5,648 bases of DNA. Origin: Thiothrix sp. Its GTDB lineage: Bacteria > Pseudomonadota > Gammaproteobacteria > Thiotrichales > Thiotrichaceae. Under the pieces are notes generated by a model that was given only the letters and a program-made list of their open reading frames with translations, did not search any database and had not been told where the DNA came from. The DNA is taken from positions 1-5,648 of the forward strand of contig DRMA01000051.1 of assembly GCA_011375245.1 (NCBI GenBank). The letters run 5' to 3'. Position numbers and translations under genes: made by a program. Shown here piece by piece: positions 1 through 5,648 of this stretch (positions are counted from its first letter, which is position 1; each line of letters starts with the position of its first letter).

Positions 1-1253
1 AACATACCAATGGCAATCGCTAAGCCTCCCAGTGACATCAGGTTGGCAGAAATTTCCCAGTACACCATTAGCATTAATGCCAAACCGATAGAAATCGGTA
101 CGGATATTGCTACTAATAAAGTCGCTCTGAGATTGAGCAAAAACAACATTAACACCACGACAATCAGCACAAAGGCAATGGCTAAGGCTTGGGTGACGGT
201 ATTGACCGCATTTTCAACCAGTTCCGACTGATCATAAAACGGGCTAATGATCACACCTTCGGGCAATGCCGCTTGTATCACAGGCAAGCGTTCTTTAATG
301 CCTTTAATGGTGGCATTGGTATTAGAACCAATGCGTTTGAGCACCACACCGACGACAACTTCGCCTAATGCTTCGGGCTTGCCATTCGCATCACGGTGGG
401 TCATATTAACCGCCCCTTGGCGAATTTCTGCACCAAAGGCAACCGTTGCCACATCCGCTACCCGTACCACCGTACCATCGACGGTTTTTAGTGGGATATT
501 GCGAATATCGCTTAATCCTTTTTCATCACTGCGAATCCAACCAACACCACGAATGACTAATTGTTCATTATAACGATCTAGATACCAGCCACCCGCATTA
601 CGGTTATTATCTTCAATACTTTCAACAATATCGCTGCTGGTTAAACCATAAGCCAGTAAGCGTTCGGGATTGATTTGTACTTGGTATTGACGCACTTCAC
701 CGCCAAAGGACAGCACCTCAGTAACGCCGTCAACGGGCATAAGTAACAGTTTCACCACCCAGTCATTGAGGCTACGCAATGCAATGGTGTCATAGTCCGT
801 ATCGGTACTTGTTGTACGCAACATATAGAGAAAAACCTGTCCTAAGCCTGAGGTATTCGGCCCAATTTCAGGCGAACCTACGCCTGAGGGAATGTCGTCC
901 TTGGCAACTTGTAGGCGCTCAAAGACCAGTTGACGCGCAAAGTAAATATCCGTGCCTTCTTTAAACACCACCGTAATCCCTGAAAGCCCTGTTTTTGAAA
1001 TAGAACGGACTTCTTCCACATCGGGCAAGGCATACATCACCGCCTCGATAGGAAAGGTAATTAATTGTTCGACTTCTTCAGCCGCTAAACCTTGCGCTTC
1101 GGTATTAATTTGTACCTGTACATTGGTCACATCGGGAAAGGCATCAAGATTCAGTTTGGGCAGTATCATGGTGCCGCCAACGAGGGTTGCCAGCAGCGCT
1201 AACACCACTAGCAGGCGATTTTTTATGCCAATGTCTATCATTGTATTCAGCAT
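1..1253 (-). CDS. Heavy-metal efflux RND pump, CzcA/CusA family (N-terminal 417 residues; runs off left edge)
   Basis: This is the inner-membrane, proton-driven pump of a tripartite metal exporter. I translated it from the minus strand: the frame is open from an ATG at 1253 to the window edge. A first membrane helix (about residues 13-31) follows the start. The periplasmic pore region then opens with LDAFPDVTNVQVQINTEAQG, and GTDIYFARQLV follows near residue 100; both are very close to CzcA-type proteins. Helices 2 and 3 (about 356-397) and the start of helix 4 (LGGLAIAIGM, ending at residue 417) come last. The window stops just before the acidic proton-relay residue expected in helix 4, so catalytic competence and metal-site residues cannot be judged. 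Family members have about 1040 residues, so roughly 60% is missing. It starts 18 bases after the adaptor stop and is surely co-transcribed with it. The CzcA-like motifs favour Zn/Co/Cd/Ni over Cu/Ag, but this is inference. Confidence 0.96.
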   Translation of the reverse strand, partial: MLNTMIDIGIKNRLLVVLALLATLVGGTMILPKLNLDAFPDVTNVQVQINTEAQGLAAEEVEQLITFPIEAVMYALPDVEEVRSISKTGLSGITVVFKEGTDIYFARQLVFERLQVAKDDIPSGVGSPEIGPNTSGLGQVFLYMLRTTSTDTDYDTIALRSLNDWVVKLLLMPVDGVTEVLSFGGEVRQYQVQINPERLLAYGLTSSDIVESIEDNNRNAGGWYLDRYNEQLVIRGVGWIRSDEKGLSDIRNIPLKTVDGTVVRVADVATVAFGAEIRQGAVNMTHRDANGKPEALGEVVVGVVLKRIGSNTNATIKGIKERLPVIQAALPEGVIISPFYDQSELVENAVNTVTQALAIAFVLIVVVLMLFLLNLRATLLVAISVPISIGLALMLMVYWEISANLMSLGGLAIAIGM

Positions 1254-1262
1254 GAGATCAAC

Positions 1263-1268
1263 TCCTTG
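1263..1268 (-). promoter_or_regulatory. Shine-Dalgarno of the RND pump gene
   Basis: The minus strand reads AAGGAG, followed by 9 bases and then ATG at 1253. This strong site selects the first ATG rather than the in-frame ATG four codons later, which has no such site before it. It lies in the 18-base gap behind the adaptor stop. Confidence 0.8.
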
Positions 1269-1271
1269 TGC

Positions 1272-2630
1272 TTAGTGATTGTGTATTTCAAAGCCGCCTT
1301 TCGCTAGCTCTGATTGCAAGGCAAACGTGCCTTTGCTGACAATGGTTGTGCCGCTTTTAAGGCCGCTGATAATGACGCGATCACCTACGTTTTCGACGAT
1401 TTCAACTTCTTTTGGCTCAAAACGTCCTGCTGCGACTTCAACAAATAACACCCAATCACCATCTGAACCACGCAAAACAGCTTCTGCGGGTATACTCATG
1501 ACGGAACGTGTTTTTTTACTACTGATAAAGGTTTTAACAAATTGACCAGGATAAAGCGTGCTACCTGCACTGTTTATCTCAATACGCACGGGTAAGGTGC
1601 GGGTTTTTTCATTAATAACCCGACCTATATTAATCACCTCGCCCCGTAAGGTTCTTTTGTCAATAGGCAGGCTTACGCGTGATCCTTTGGTAATTTTGCG
1701 GGCATCTTGAGGCTTGATATTGGCTTCAATCCATAAATGATCAAGGTCACTGATTTCGATAAGTACATCTTCAGGGTTGACCACTTGTCCAAGCACAAAA
1801 TCATCACTAATGATCGTCCCCGCTTGTTCAGCACGTAATTCAAAGTGCTTTTGTACCGCTTTACTCCCTGATGTTAATAAGCCTTTGACTTGTGCTTGGC
1901 TTTTTCCATAGGCTCTTACTTTCGCTTCGGCTTGTTCTTTAGCGATTCTTGCTTCGGTATATCGCTTCCCTGAGACGGCATCACGCCCTAATGAACGAAT
2001 GCGTTCCCATGTGGCATTGGCAGCGGCAAGTTCGCCTTTTGCTTCGGCAATACTGGCAGCAAATTCTGCAGAACTTGCTGCAAGACCTGCGGTTGCTAGC
2101 ATATTGGCCGAGATATCCGTGGTGGCAATGGTGTGTAGGGTGACTAATAACTGTCCTTTTTCCACCTTATCGCCCAAACGAACATGTCGTTTTTCAACCC
2201 GTGTCGTTATCGTTGGTGAGACTTTGATGGTTTTATATTGATTAAGTTTGACTTCACTTAATGCCGATATTTGGTCACTCATACGCTGTTTTTTCACCCG
2301 CATGGTTTTAATGCCTGCTTGTTTTATTTGTGCTGGAGTGAGTTCGACATCGGAGGGTGCTTCTTCGTCGTGACCTCCGTGTCCACCGCCACCGTGTCCG
2401 TGACCATCATCTTTTTCATCATGTTTGTCTTTGCCTTTTTCTTTAGGTTTTTCTTCACCATGATCATGACCATCATGTTTACCCTTGCCTGCTGTTTTAT
2501 CTTCATCCCCATGTTCTGCATGACCTTGATGATCGTGTTTTTCTGCTAACAGTGAGGAAGCTGAAAAAAACAGTCCCCCCATCAGCAATACACTCGAAAA
2601 ACCCAATAGCATTTTCTTTAACGTTATCAT
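1272..2630 (-). CDS. Efflux RND periplasmic adaptor subunit, CzcB-like, with His-rich N-terminal extension
   Basis: This membrane-fusion protein links the inner-membrane RND pump to the outer-membrane channel. The 452 residues begin with a signal-peptide-like segment (residues 1-29: KK, then a hydrophobic core, ending SSLLA). Residues 31-87 are a low-complexity tail with 12 His among Asp, Glu, Lys and Gly, a likely periplasmic metal-binding segment. The conserved body follows: LTPAQIKQAGI near 97-107, a lipoyl-like half motif RLGDKVEKGQLL (151-162), an Ala/Glu-rich helical hairpin (about 176-255), the second lipoyl half (AGTIISDDFVLGQVV), a beta-barrel with DLDHLWIEANI, and a membrane-proximal domain. 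The C-terminus GGFEIHNH carries two more His, an ending I recognise from heavy-metal adaptors. A Shine-Dalgarno AGGAA lies 7 bases upstream of the ATG. The channel gene ends 15 bases before and the pump starts 18 bases after, so the three form one operon. Metal specificity is not readable from sequence alone. Confidence 0.95.
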   Translation of the reverse strand: MITLKKMLLGFSSVLLMGGLFFSASSLLAEKHDHQGHAEHGDEDKTAGKGKHDGHDHGEEKPKEKGKDKHDEKDDGHGHGGGGHGGHDEEAPSDVELTPAQIKQAGIKTMRVKKQRMSDQISALSEVKLNQYKTIKVSPTITTRVEKRHVRLGDKVEKGQLLVTLHTIATTDISANMLATAGLAASSAEFAASIAEAKGELAAANATWERIRSLGRDAVSGKRYTEARIAKEQAEAKVRAYGKSQAQVKGLLTSGSKAVQKHFELRAEQAGTIISDDFVLGQVVNPEDVLIEISDLDHLWIEANIKPQDARKITKGSRVSLPIDKRTLRGEVINIGRVINEKTRTLPVRIEINSAGSTLYPGQFVKTFISSKKTRSVMSIPAEAVLRGSDGDWVLFVEVAAGRFEPKEVEIVENVGDRVIISGLKSGTTIVSKGTFALQSELAKGGFEIHNH

Positions 2631-2645
2631 TGTTTATTTCCTAAA

Positions 2646-3926
2646 TTATTTGATAGACCCATTAAGCCATTGTTTGAGTTGGTTACTTGTTGCTAACCAG
2701 TTAAACCAGCTTTTCCAGATATTGCCTTTTAATTCAACATTGTTAAGTTCAGCCTCACGAATTTGATTAAGCTGTACAAAATAATCAGAGGTACTTAACT
2801 CGCCCGCTTTCCATAAACGTAATAACAACTGGCTTTGTTTTTGTAGACTGCTACCTGCAATGCTCTGCCACGATTTCCAACCTGAATAGGTCAATTGATG
2901 CGTTTGTGCTGCGGATTGTAAGCGGGTTTTGAGTTGGTGTTTGGTATTGGCTAACAAACTTTCAGCTTGTTGCAGATTTGCCTTCGCCTCATCGACTTCG
3001 GCGCGGAAATTATTGCGGATATTTAACGGAATAGAGACGGTAAAACCAATAACGGCTTCACTATTTTCAGCCCCCCCTTTTACGCCAACAGTCGGATCGG
3101 CTTTTTGTTCGCGAACGCGTAGACGCATCGTATTACGTGCAACAGCAACACGCGTTGCTGCGGCTTTAAGCGTGGGTAAGTTATTTAAAATGCGTTGATA
3201 ATTAAGCGTGGCAGGTTGGATAGCAGGTGGTGCATAAGGTAAAGACGGCCAACGTTTACGGCTAACTCCCGCAACGGCGGCTAAGGTTTGTGCTTTTGCT
3301 GCCAGTTCCGTTTTAGCACGGTCAAGCGTTAGCTGGGTTTGAGTTTGGTTTAAACGAATCTGTTCTAAGTCGAGTTTACTAATGTCTCCTGCGTTATAGC
3401 GTCGCATGGCCTGTGAAAAGACTTGTTGGGTCAGCGACAAACGTTTTGTATGTGCCTGCGTGATTTCTCGTTGTATATGATAATCGGCTAAAGACGATAA
3501 AATCCTTGCTATTAACTGTTGCCGTGTGGCTTCTGCTTCATAGCGTGTTGCTTGTTGTTCAACCGTAGCAATATTTTTTCGCGCTGAACGTTTATCATGC
3601 CAGTCAATAGTTTGATTAAGACCCACCGTCGCAATATCGACGTTGTTACTAGTAAATCCTGTGCGTTCGGCATCGAATTCAACTTCAGGATTATACAACG
3701 GTTGCGAGGCTGCACGGGTTCTGGCGGCAGCCGCTGCTGTGCTCGCTTGACTTGCTTGTAATAGCGGATGTTGTTTTTCTAACTGTGTAACAAAAACGGA
3801 TAGCGTCCTAAGCGTTGAAGCTTGGGATTGTGCTGCGAATGTGCTGGGAATGATCATTAAAGATGATAAAACCAACACCGTACTAAAAACACGGTGGCGT
3901 GTTTTTGTAAGAGGTATTGCTTGCAT
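2646..3926 (-). CDS. TolC-family outer-membrane channel of heavy-metal efflux, CzcC-like
   Basis: This is the outer-membrane exit duct of the RND exporter. The 426 residues match the usual length of CzcC-type proteins. The N-terminus has basic residues, a hydrophobic core and a likely signal-peptidase I site near residue 31 (STFA/AQS). There is no lipobox Cys, so unlike CusC it is probably not a lipoprotein. Two repeats typical of the family are visible: the first with YNPEVEFDAE, a barrel strand LNQTIDWHDKR and RYNAGDISKLDLEQIRL; the second with DPTVGVKGG, strand VIGFTVSIPLNIRNNF and LWKAGELSTSDYFVQL. Long Gln/Ala-rich helices between them fit the periplasmic tunnel. It is the first of three tightly packed genes, 15 bases ahead of the adaptor. 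Its start has only a weak Shine-Dalgarno (AGGT, about 7 bases before the ATG). The 454-base gap upstream, holding two hairpin repeats, separates it from the accessory genes. Confidence 0.94.
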   Translation of the reverse strand: MQAIPLTKTRHRVFSTVLVLSSLMIIPSTFAAQSQASTLRTLSVFVTQLEKQHPLLQASQASTAAAAARTRAASQPLYNPEVEFDAERTGFTSNNVDIATVGLNQTIDWHDKRSARKNIATVEQQATRYEAEATRQQLIARILSSLADYHIQREITQAHTKRLSLTQQVFSQAMRRYNAGDISKLDLEQIRLNQTQTQLTLDRAKTELAAKAQTLAAVAGVSRKRWPSLPYAPPAIQPATLNYQRILNNLPTLKAAATRVAVARNTMRLRVREQKADPTVGVKGGAENSEAVIGFTVSIPLNIRNNFRAEVDEAKANLQQAESLLANTKHQLKTRLQSAAQTHQLTYSGWKSWQSIAGSSLQKQSQLLLRLWKAGELSTSDYFVQLNQIREAELNNVELKGNIWKSWFNWLATSNQLKQWLNGSIK

Positions 3927-4024
3927 GGTGTACCTAAAAACTCAATTAATATGTAATGGGTAACCTTATTGATTAAGCACAGCGCATAAGTAGATGATCA
4001 GCATTATTTTAACAAATAGAGCAT
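3927..4024 (-). other. Leader and presumed promoter region of the efflux operon
   Basis: These 98 bases lie between the channel start and the tandem repeat. They are AT-rich and contain no gene. On the minus strand, TTAATC, 17 bases and CATATT give a poor sigma70-like match (3 of 6 and 4 of 6), and a TAAAAT hexamer lies further up at about 4007-4012 without a good -35 partner. I see no convincing MerR-, CsoR- or ArsR-type dyad. A promoter here is expected from operon position but not demonstrated. Confidence 0.3.
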
Positions 4025-4146
4025 AACTTCGTAGGGTGGATAAGGCACGCCATCCACCAGGCCACGTAGCCATGCGGCGGATGGCGTACCTTATCCGCCC
4101 TACAACGTCTACAACATCTTGATTATTTTGTTAAAATATTTTTGCT
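4000..4146. repeat. Possible MITE-like element: imperfect terminal inverted repeats around hairpin 1
   Basis: AGCATTATTTTAACAAATA at 4000-4018 resembles the reverse complement of 4124-4146, which reads AGCA, AAAAT, then ATTTTAACAAAATA. The two flank the first hairpin almost symmetrically, as the ends of a small non-autonomous element would. The match is gapped and A+T rich, and no clear target duplication was found, although ATCAG recurs at 3997, 4166 and 4317. The second hairpin copy lacks the left end in this inverted form. Treat it as a hypothesis. Confidence 0.3.
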
Positions 4147-4173
4147 GGTGGTCTTATCCTCACACATCAGCAC
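4025..4173. repeat. Tandem repeat unit 1 (about 149 bp)
   Basis: This is the first of two direct copies. From AACTTCGTAG through the hairpin and AACGTCTACAACATCTTG to GCTGGTGGTCTTAT, it matches the second copy at a constant offset of 149 bases. I count only three substitutions over about 130 bases: two in the left hairpin arm and one in the loop. The copies diverge slightly at the far end, where unit 2 has 2 extra bases. There is no coding potential. Such close identity outside a gene points to recent duplication or to upkeep by gene conversion. Confidence 0.92.
4031..4103. repeat. Hairpin 1: 28-base inverted repeat with 17-base loop
   Basis: The left arm 4031-4058 starts GTAGGGTGGATAAGG and the right arm 4076-4103 ends CCTTATCCGCCCTAC. 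The arms pair at 25 of 28 positions, and each of the three differences is a transition that gives a G-U pair in RNA from one strand or the other. The loop contains GGC and GCC that can extend the structure. This GTAGGGTGGAT-type palindrome resembles REP-like repeats scattered through many proteobacterial genomes (recollection, not a search). No U-tract follows on either strand, so it is not a standard intrinsic terminator. An RNA-stabilising or pausing role between gene blocks is possible. Confidence 0.85.
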
Positions 4174-4321
4174 AACTTCGTAGAATGGATAAGGCACGCC
4201 ATCCACCAGGCTACGTAGCCATGCGGCGGATGGCGTACCTTATCCGCCCTACAACGTCTACAACATCTTGATTATTTTGTTAAAATATTTTTGCTGGTGG
4301 TCTTATACCCACACACATCAG
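4174..4321. repeat. Tandem repeat unit 2 (about 148-151 bp)
   Basis: This second direct copy abuts unit 1. It differs by GTAGAATGG in place of GTAGGGTGG, one loop base (T for C at 4212), and the last dozen bases (ACCCACACACATCAG against CCTCACACATCAG). The right hairpin arm and the AT-rich 3' part are identical in the two copies. The unit boundaries are approximate, because a tandem repeat can be cut at any phase. Confidence 0.92.
4180..4252. repeat. Hairpin 2: second copy of the 28-base inverted repeat
   Basis: The left arm is 4180-4207 and the right arm 4225-4252, pairing at 23 of 28 positions. Two G-to-A-type differences in the left arm weaken the base of the stem relative to hairpin 1. 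The loop change makes a perfect 12-base palindrome, GGCTACGTAGCC, at 4209-4220, so the apical part of the structure is stronger. The right arm is unchanged between copies. Confidence 0.82.
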
Positions 4322-4380
4322 TATTCACTGCATTATAAATAAGGTTAATAAAATCATGCCCCTGAACGGGCTGTTTTACA

Positions 4381-4710
4381 TTAGGTTTTAGGAGGTCTAA
4401 GTGGGGGTTTTTGAGGATGGATAAAAACGGAGGTTACTGATGAAGCAACAACAATAAGCTGGTTTGGTGTGTCAGTGAGTGTATTAAAGGCGATTAAACC
4501 CGCTGTATGTGCTTGATTGTGTGAACAATGACCACCCGCATCAAGGCAAACACCTTGTTCAGTATCCGTAGCATCGTGAGAGGAAAAATCCGCGTTTATG
4601 CTGTATTCGGATGTTTGCTCATTATCATGGCAAACAGACACGTCCATAGCCACGGTACTGTGAGTGAAGAGTATAAGTAATATTAATAAATGGCTAGTAA
4701 GTCGCGTCAT
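4381..4710 (-). CDS. Small secreted Cys/His-rich protein, CzcI-like by position, function unproven
   Basis: This 109-residue protein has a signal peptide (MTRLTSHLLILLILFTHSTVA, cut near residue 21), so it should be periplasmic. The mature part has C27-H28 and a cluster C55, H61, C62, H64 and H68 (VCLDAGGHCSHNQAH), a plausible soft-metal or Zn site. A short hydrophobic stretch follows (LIVVASSVTSVFIH), then a Pro-rich end, PQKPPLRPPKT. Small secreted proteins with an HC-x-H cluster and a PPxRPP-like tail commonly lie beside czc-type efflux genes; I place this one there by pattern and context, not by search. No Shine-Dalgarno precedes the ATG, and a promoter-like pair sits close upstream. The preceding barrel gene ends 89 bases before it, and the pump operon starts 454 bases after it. 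Possible roles are metal buffering, sensing or modulation of efflux. Confidence 0.75.
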   Translation of the reverse strand: MTRLTSHLLILLILFTHSTVAMDVSVCHDNEQTSEYSINADFSSHDATDTEQGVCLDAGGHCSHNQAHTAGLIAFNTLTDTPNQLIVVASSVTSVFIHPQKPPLRPPKT

Positions 4711-4718
4711 AACTTTTA

Positions 4719-4747
4719 ATACTAATGAAATGGTTGTTCGATTTCAA
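4719..4747 (-). promoter_or_regulatory. Candidate sigma70-like promoter of the small Cys/His gene
   Basis: On the minus strand, TTGAAA (4747-4742) matches the -35 consensus at 5 of 6, and TAGTAT (4724-4719) matches the -10 at 4 of 6, with the ideal 17-base spacer. The -10 ends only 8 bases before the ATG at 4710. Transcription would then start at or just before the start codon, giving a leaderless or nearly leaderless mRNA. That fits the missing Shine-Dalgarno, but matches of this quality also occur by chance in AT-rich DNA. Confidence 0.35.
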
Positions 4748-4799
4748 TCATTTTAGTAGTGAGTGGTTGGCGAAGGTATCGTGTGATGTTCATCAATCG

Positions 4800-5549
4800 T
4801 TAAAAATGAAAACGCGTACTAATCAAGTAGCGTAATTCATTGTCATTATTTAAATCTTTAACAACCCCCCCTTCAAACACCCATTTTGCTTGTACCCATT
4901 GCAAGCCTATTGTTGCTTGGTGCGTTATGTTATTGCCTTCTTGCCAACGTCCATTCAATTCGATAACACTGTTTATTTCAGTGACTGTACCCCAGTCAGG
5001 ACGTTCTATAGGTAAAAGGCGATATTGCCACGAGAGATCATAACGCCCGCTATCTTTCCTATTACTTGTACCTAATTGGTATAAAACATCCGCATCAACC
5101 TCATGGCGCTGGTGAAATTGTGTGTAAACAAACCCCGTTTGTAGTGCCACATCACGTTCTTTTTTGGTGGGTATTATTGCACCACCGAGTAAAGCGAAGC
5201 GTTTAGTACCTGCATAACGATCTTGTTGCTTGACGATCTGCCGATACAAGACAGAAACATCTCCTTGTCGATCCTTTCCTGCTGGAGACAATCGGTACGG
5301 TATACCAACGAGCAACGTTTGTTTTGCACTCATACCGTATGCGGCGCTGCTTATTAAGGTATCAGTATCAGCATCTTGAGCATGTTCCACCGAAAAGCGT
5401 ACTACAGTCCCCTCCTTCTCAACAGGCAAAGCAACAAAAGAACGCAAGCCCATGCTATAAGCGTTATCAGCACTCAATAAACCAATGCCAATAACGCTTA
5501 CACAAACAGCAGCAATATAACGAATATGAGCCACTAAACGTTTAGTCAT
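4800..5549 (-). CDS. Secreted beta-barrel-like outer-membrane protein, function unknown
   Basis: This 249-residue protein has an N-terminal signal peptide: KR near the start, hydrophobic YIAAVCVSVIGIGLL, and likely cleavage after DNAYS near residue 32. The rest alternates polar and hydrophobic residues in strand-like runs (TVVRFSVEH, TLLVGIPYRL, FALLGGAIIP, ATIGLQWVQAKWVFEGGVV) and ends in LISTRFHF. A C-terminal Phe on an amphipathic strand is the usual signal for BAM-assisted outer-membrane insertion. About 12 strands seem possible from the length. It looks like the small transporter-like barrels loosely related to the MetA phenol-degradation family, but I cannot assign it firmly. Its start codon overlaps the stop of the upstream HMA-like gene by 8 bases and lacks a clear Shine-Dalgarno, implying translational coupling. 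The setting suggests a role in metal handling at the outer membrane; this is inference. Confidence 0.85.
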   Translation of the reverse strand: MTKRLVAHIRYIAAVCVSVIGIGLLSADNAYSMGLRSFVALPVEKEGTVVRFSVEHAQDADTDTLISSAAYGMSAKQTLLVGIPYRLSPAGKDRQGDVSVLYRQIVKQQDRYAGTKRFALLGGAIIPTKKERDVALQTGFVYTQFHQRHEVDADVLYQLGTSNRKDSGRYDLSWQYRLLPIERPDWGTVTEINSVIELNGRWQEGNNITHQATIGLQWVQAKWVFEGGVVKDLNNDNELRYLISTRFHF

Positions 5550-5648
5550 CGGTTTTTTTAGCTTTAATAACCGTTATTTTGGTTGGCGTAAACCCTGCAT
5601 CCAGCACCGCTTGCTTAATCACCGCCAAACTAGGGGCATTTTCCTGAG
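5542..5648 (-). CDS. C-terminal end of a probable heavy-metal-associated (HMA-like) domain protein, cut by the right edge
   Basis: The minus-strand frame from the edge reads 34 residues, including SLAVIKQAVLDAGFTPTKIT, then a basic end KAKKTDD and TAA at 5544-5542. The helix-turn-strand pattern with VLDAGF resembles the last helix and strand of HMA/MerP-type metal-binding domains, where DAGF/DAGY is common. The N-terminal part, which would carry the CxxC metal ligands, lies outside the window, so the assignment is tentative; the reading frame itself is well supported. Its last 8 bases overlap the start of the beta-barrel gene (ATGACTAA shared in two frames), so the two are co-transcribed and probably translationally coupled. 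A MerP-like metal carrier or a longer protein with a terminal HMA domain would both fit. Confidence 0.6.
   Translation of the reverse strand, partial: QENAPSLAVIKQAVLDAGFTPTKITVIKAKKTDD

Noticed and set aside
10..1275. Plus-strand open frames across the RND pump region
   Set aside because: They are antisense to a continuous minus-strand frame with clear RND homology, and their translations show no recognisable domain or start signals.
2271..2549. Phe/Met-rich hydrophobic plus-strand frame, and a Met/Lys-rich minus-strand frame at 2324-2521
   Set aside because: Both are out-of-frame readings of the His/Lys/Asp-rich tail of the adaptor. Their odd composition follows from the repetitive CAT/GAT/AAA codons.
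4031..4252. Hairpins as intrinsic terminators
   Set aside because: The stems are strong, but neither strand has a U-run immediately after them, so classic rho-independent termination is not supported.
4025..4321. CRISPR-like array
   Set aside because: There are only two long units in direct contact, with no short repeat/unique spacer alternation and no cas genes.
4345..4371. Short GCCC/GGGC hairpin followed by an AT-rich stretch, just after the small Cys/His gene
   Set aside because: The stem is only 4 bp and the T-rich stretch is interrupted; too weak to call a terminator.
4711..4799. Nine-codon minus-strand frame (MIEIEQPFH) between the barrel and small Cys/His genes
   Set aside because: Very short, with no Shine-Dalgarno; expected by chance and lying within the candidate promoter.
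4781..4800. TGATG-TT-CATCA inverted repeat after the barrel gene
   Set aside because: A 2-base loop cannot form a stable RNA hairpin, and no T-run follows; probably chance.

Overview
The window holds one metal-efflux locus, with every recognisable gene on the minus strand; read the genes from right to left. Composition (moderate GC, AT-rich intergenic DNA), the family resemblances and a GTAGGGTGGATAAGG-type hairpin repeat suggest a gammaproteobacterium, perhaps of the sulfur- or methane-oxidising kind. That placement is inference; no taxonomic marker is present.

Right part (4381-5648): the last 34 codons of a gene that begins outside the window, probably a small heavy-metal-associated (HMA-like) domain protein. 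Its stop overlaps by 8 bases the start of a 249-residue secreted beta-barrel-like outer-membrane protein. After an 89-base gap comes a 109-residue secreted protein with a Cys/His cluster and a Pro-rich tail, in the position that small CzcI-like periplasmic proteins often occupy next to czc genes.

Middle (3927-4380): a 454-base stretch without genes. Most of it is two nearly identical tandem copies of a unit of about 149 bases, each with a 28-bp-arm hairpin. It separates the small accessory genes from the efflux pump genes. The 98 bases next to the pump genes should hold their leader and possibly a promoter.

Left part (1-3926): a compact operon encoding a tripartite heavy-metal RND exporter: a TolC/CzcC-type outer-membrane channel (426 residues), a CzcB-type periplasmic adaptor (452 residues) with a His-rich N-terminal extension, and the first 417 residues of a CzcA/CusA-type inner-membrane RND pump. 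Gaps are 15 and 18 bases, and the adaptor and pump have good Shine-Dalgarno sequences. The pump runs off the left edge just before the transmembrane-4 proton-relay motif.

As a system, the pump, adaptor and channel should expel divalent metal ions (Zn/Co/Cd/Ni class most likely, Cu/Ag not excluded) from periplasm or cytoplasm to the outside. The His-rich adaptor tail and the small Cys/His protein are plausible periplasmic metal binders. The role of the beta-barrel protein is unknown. The least expected features are the duplicated hairpin element inside the locus and the accessory HMA-like/barrel/Cys-His trio.
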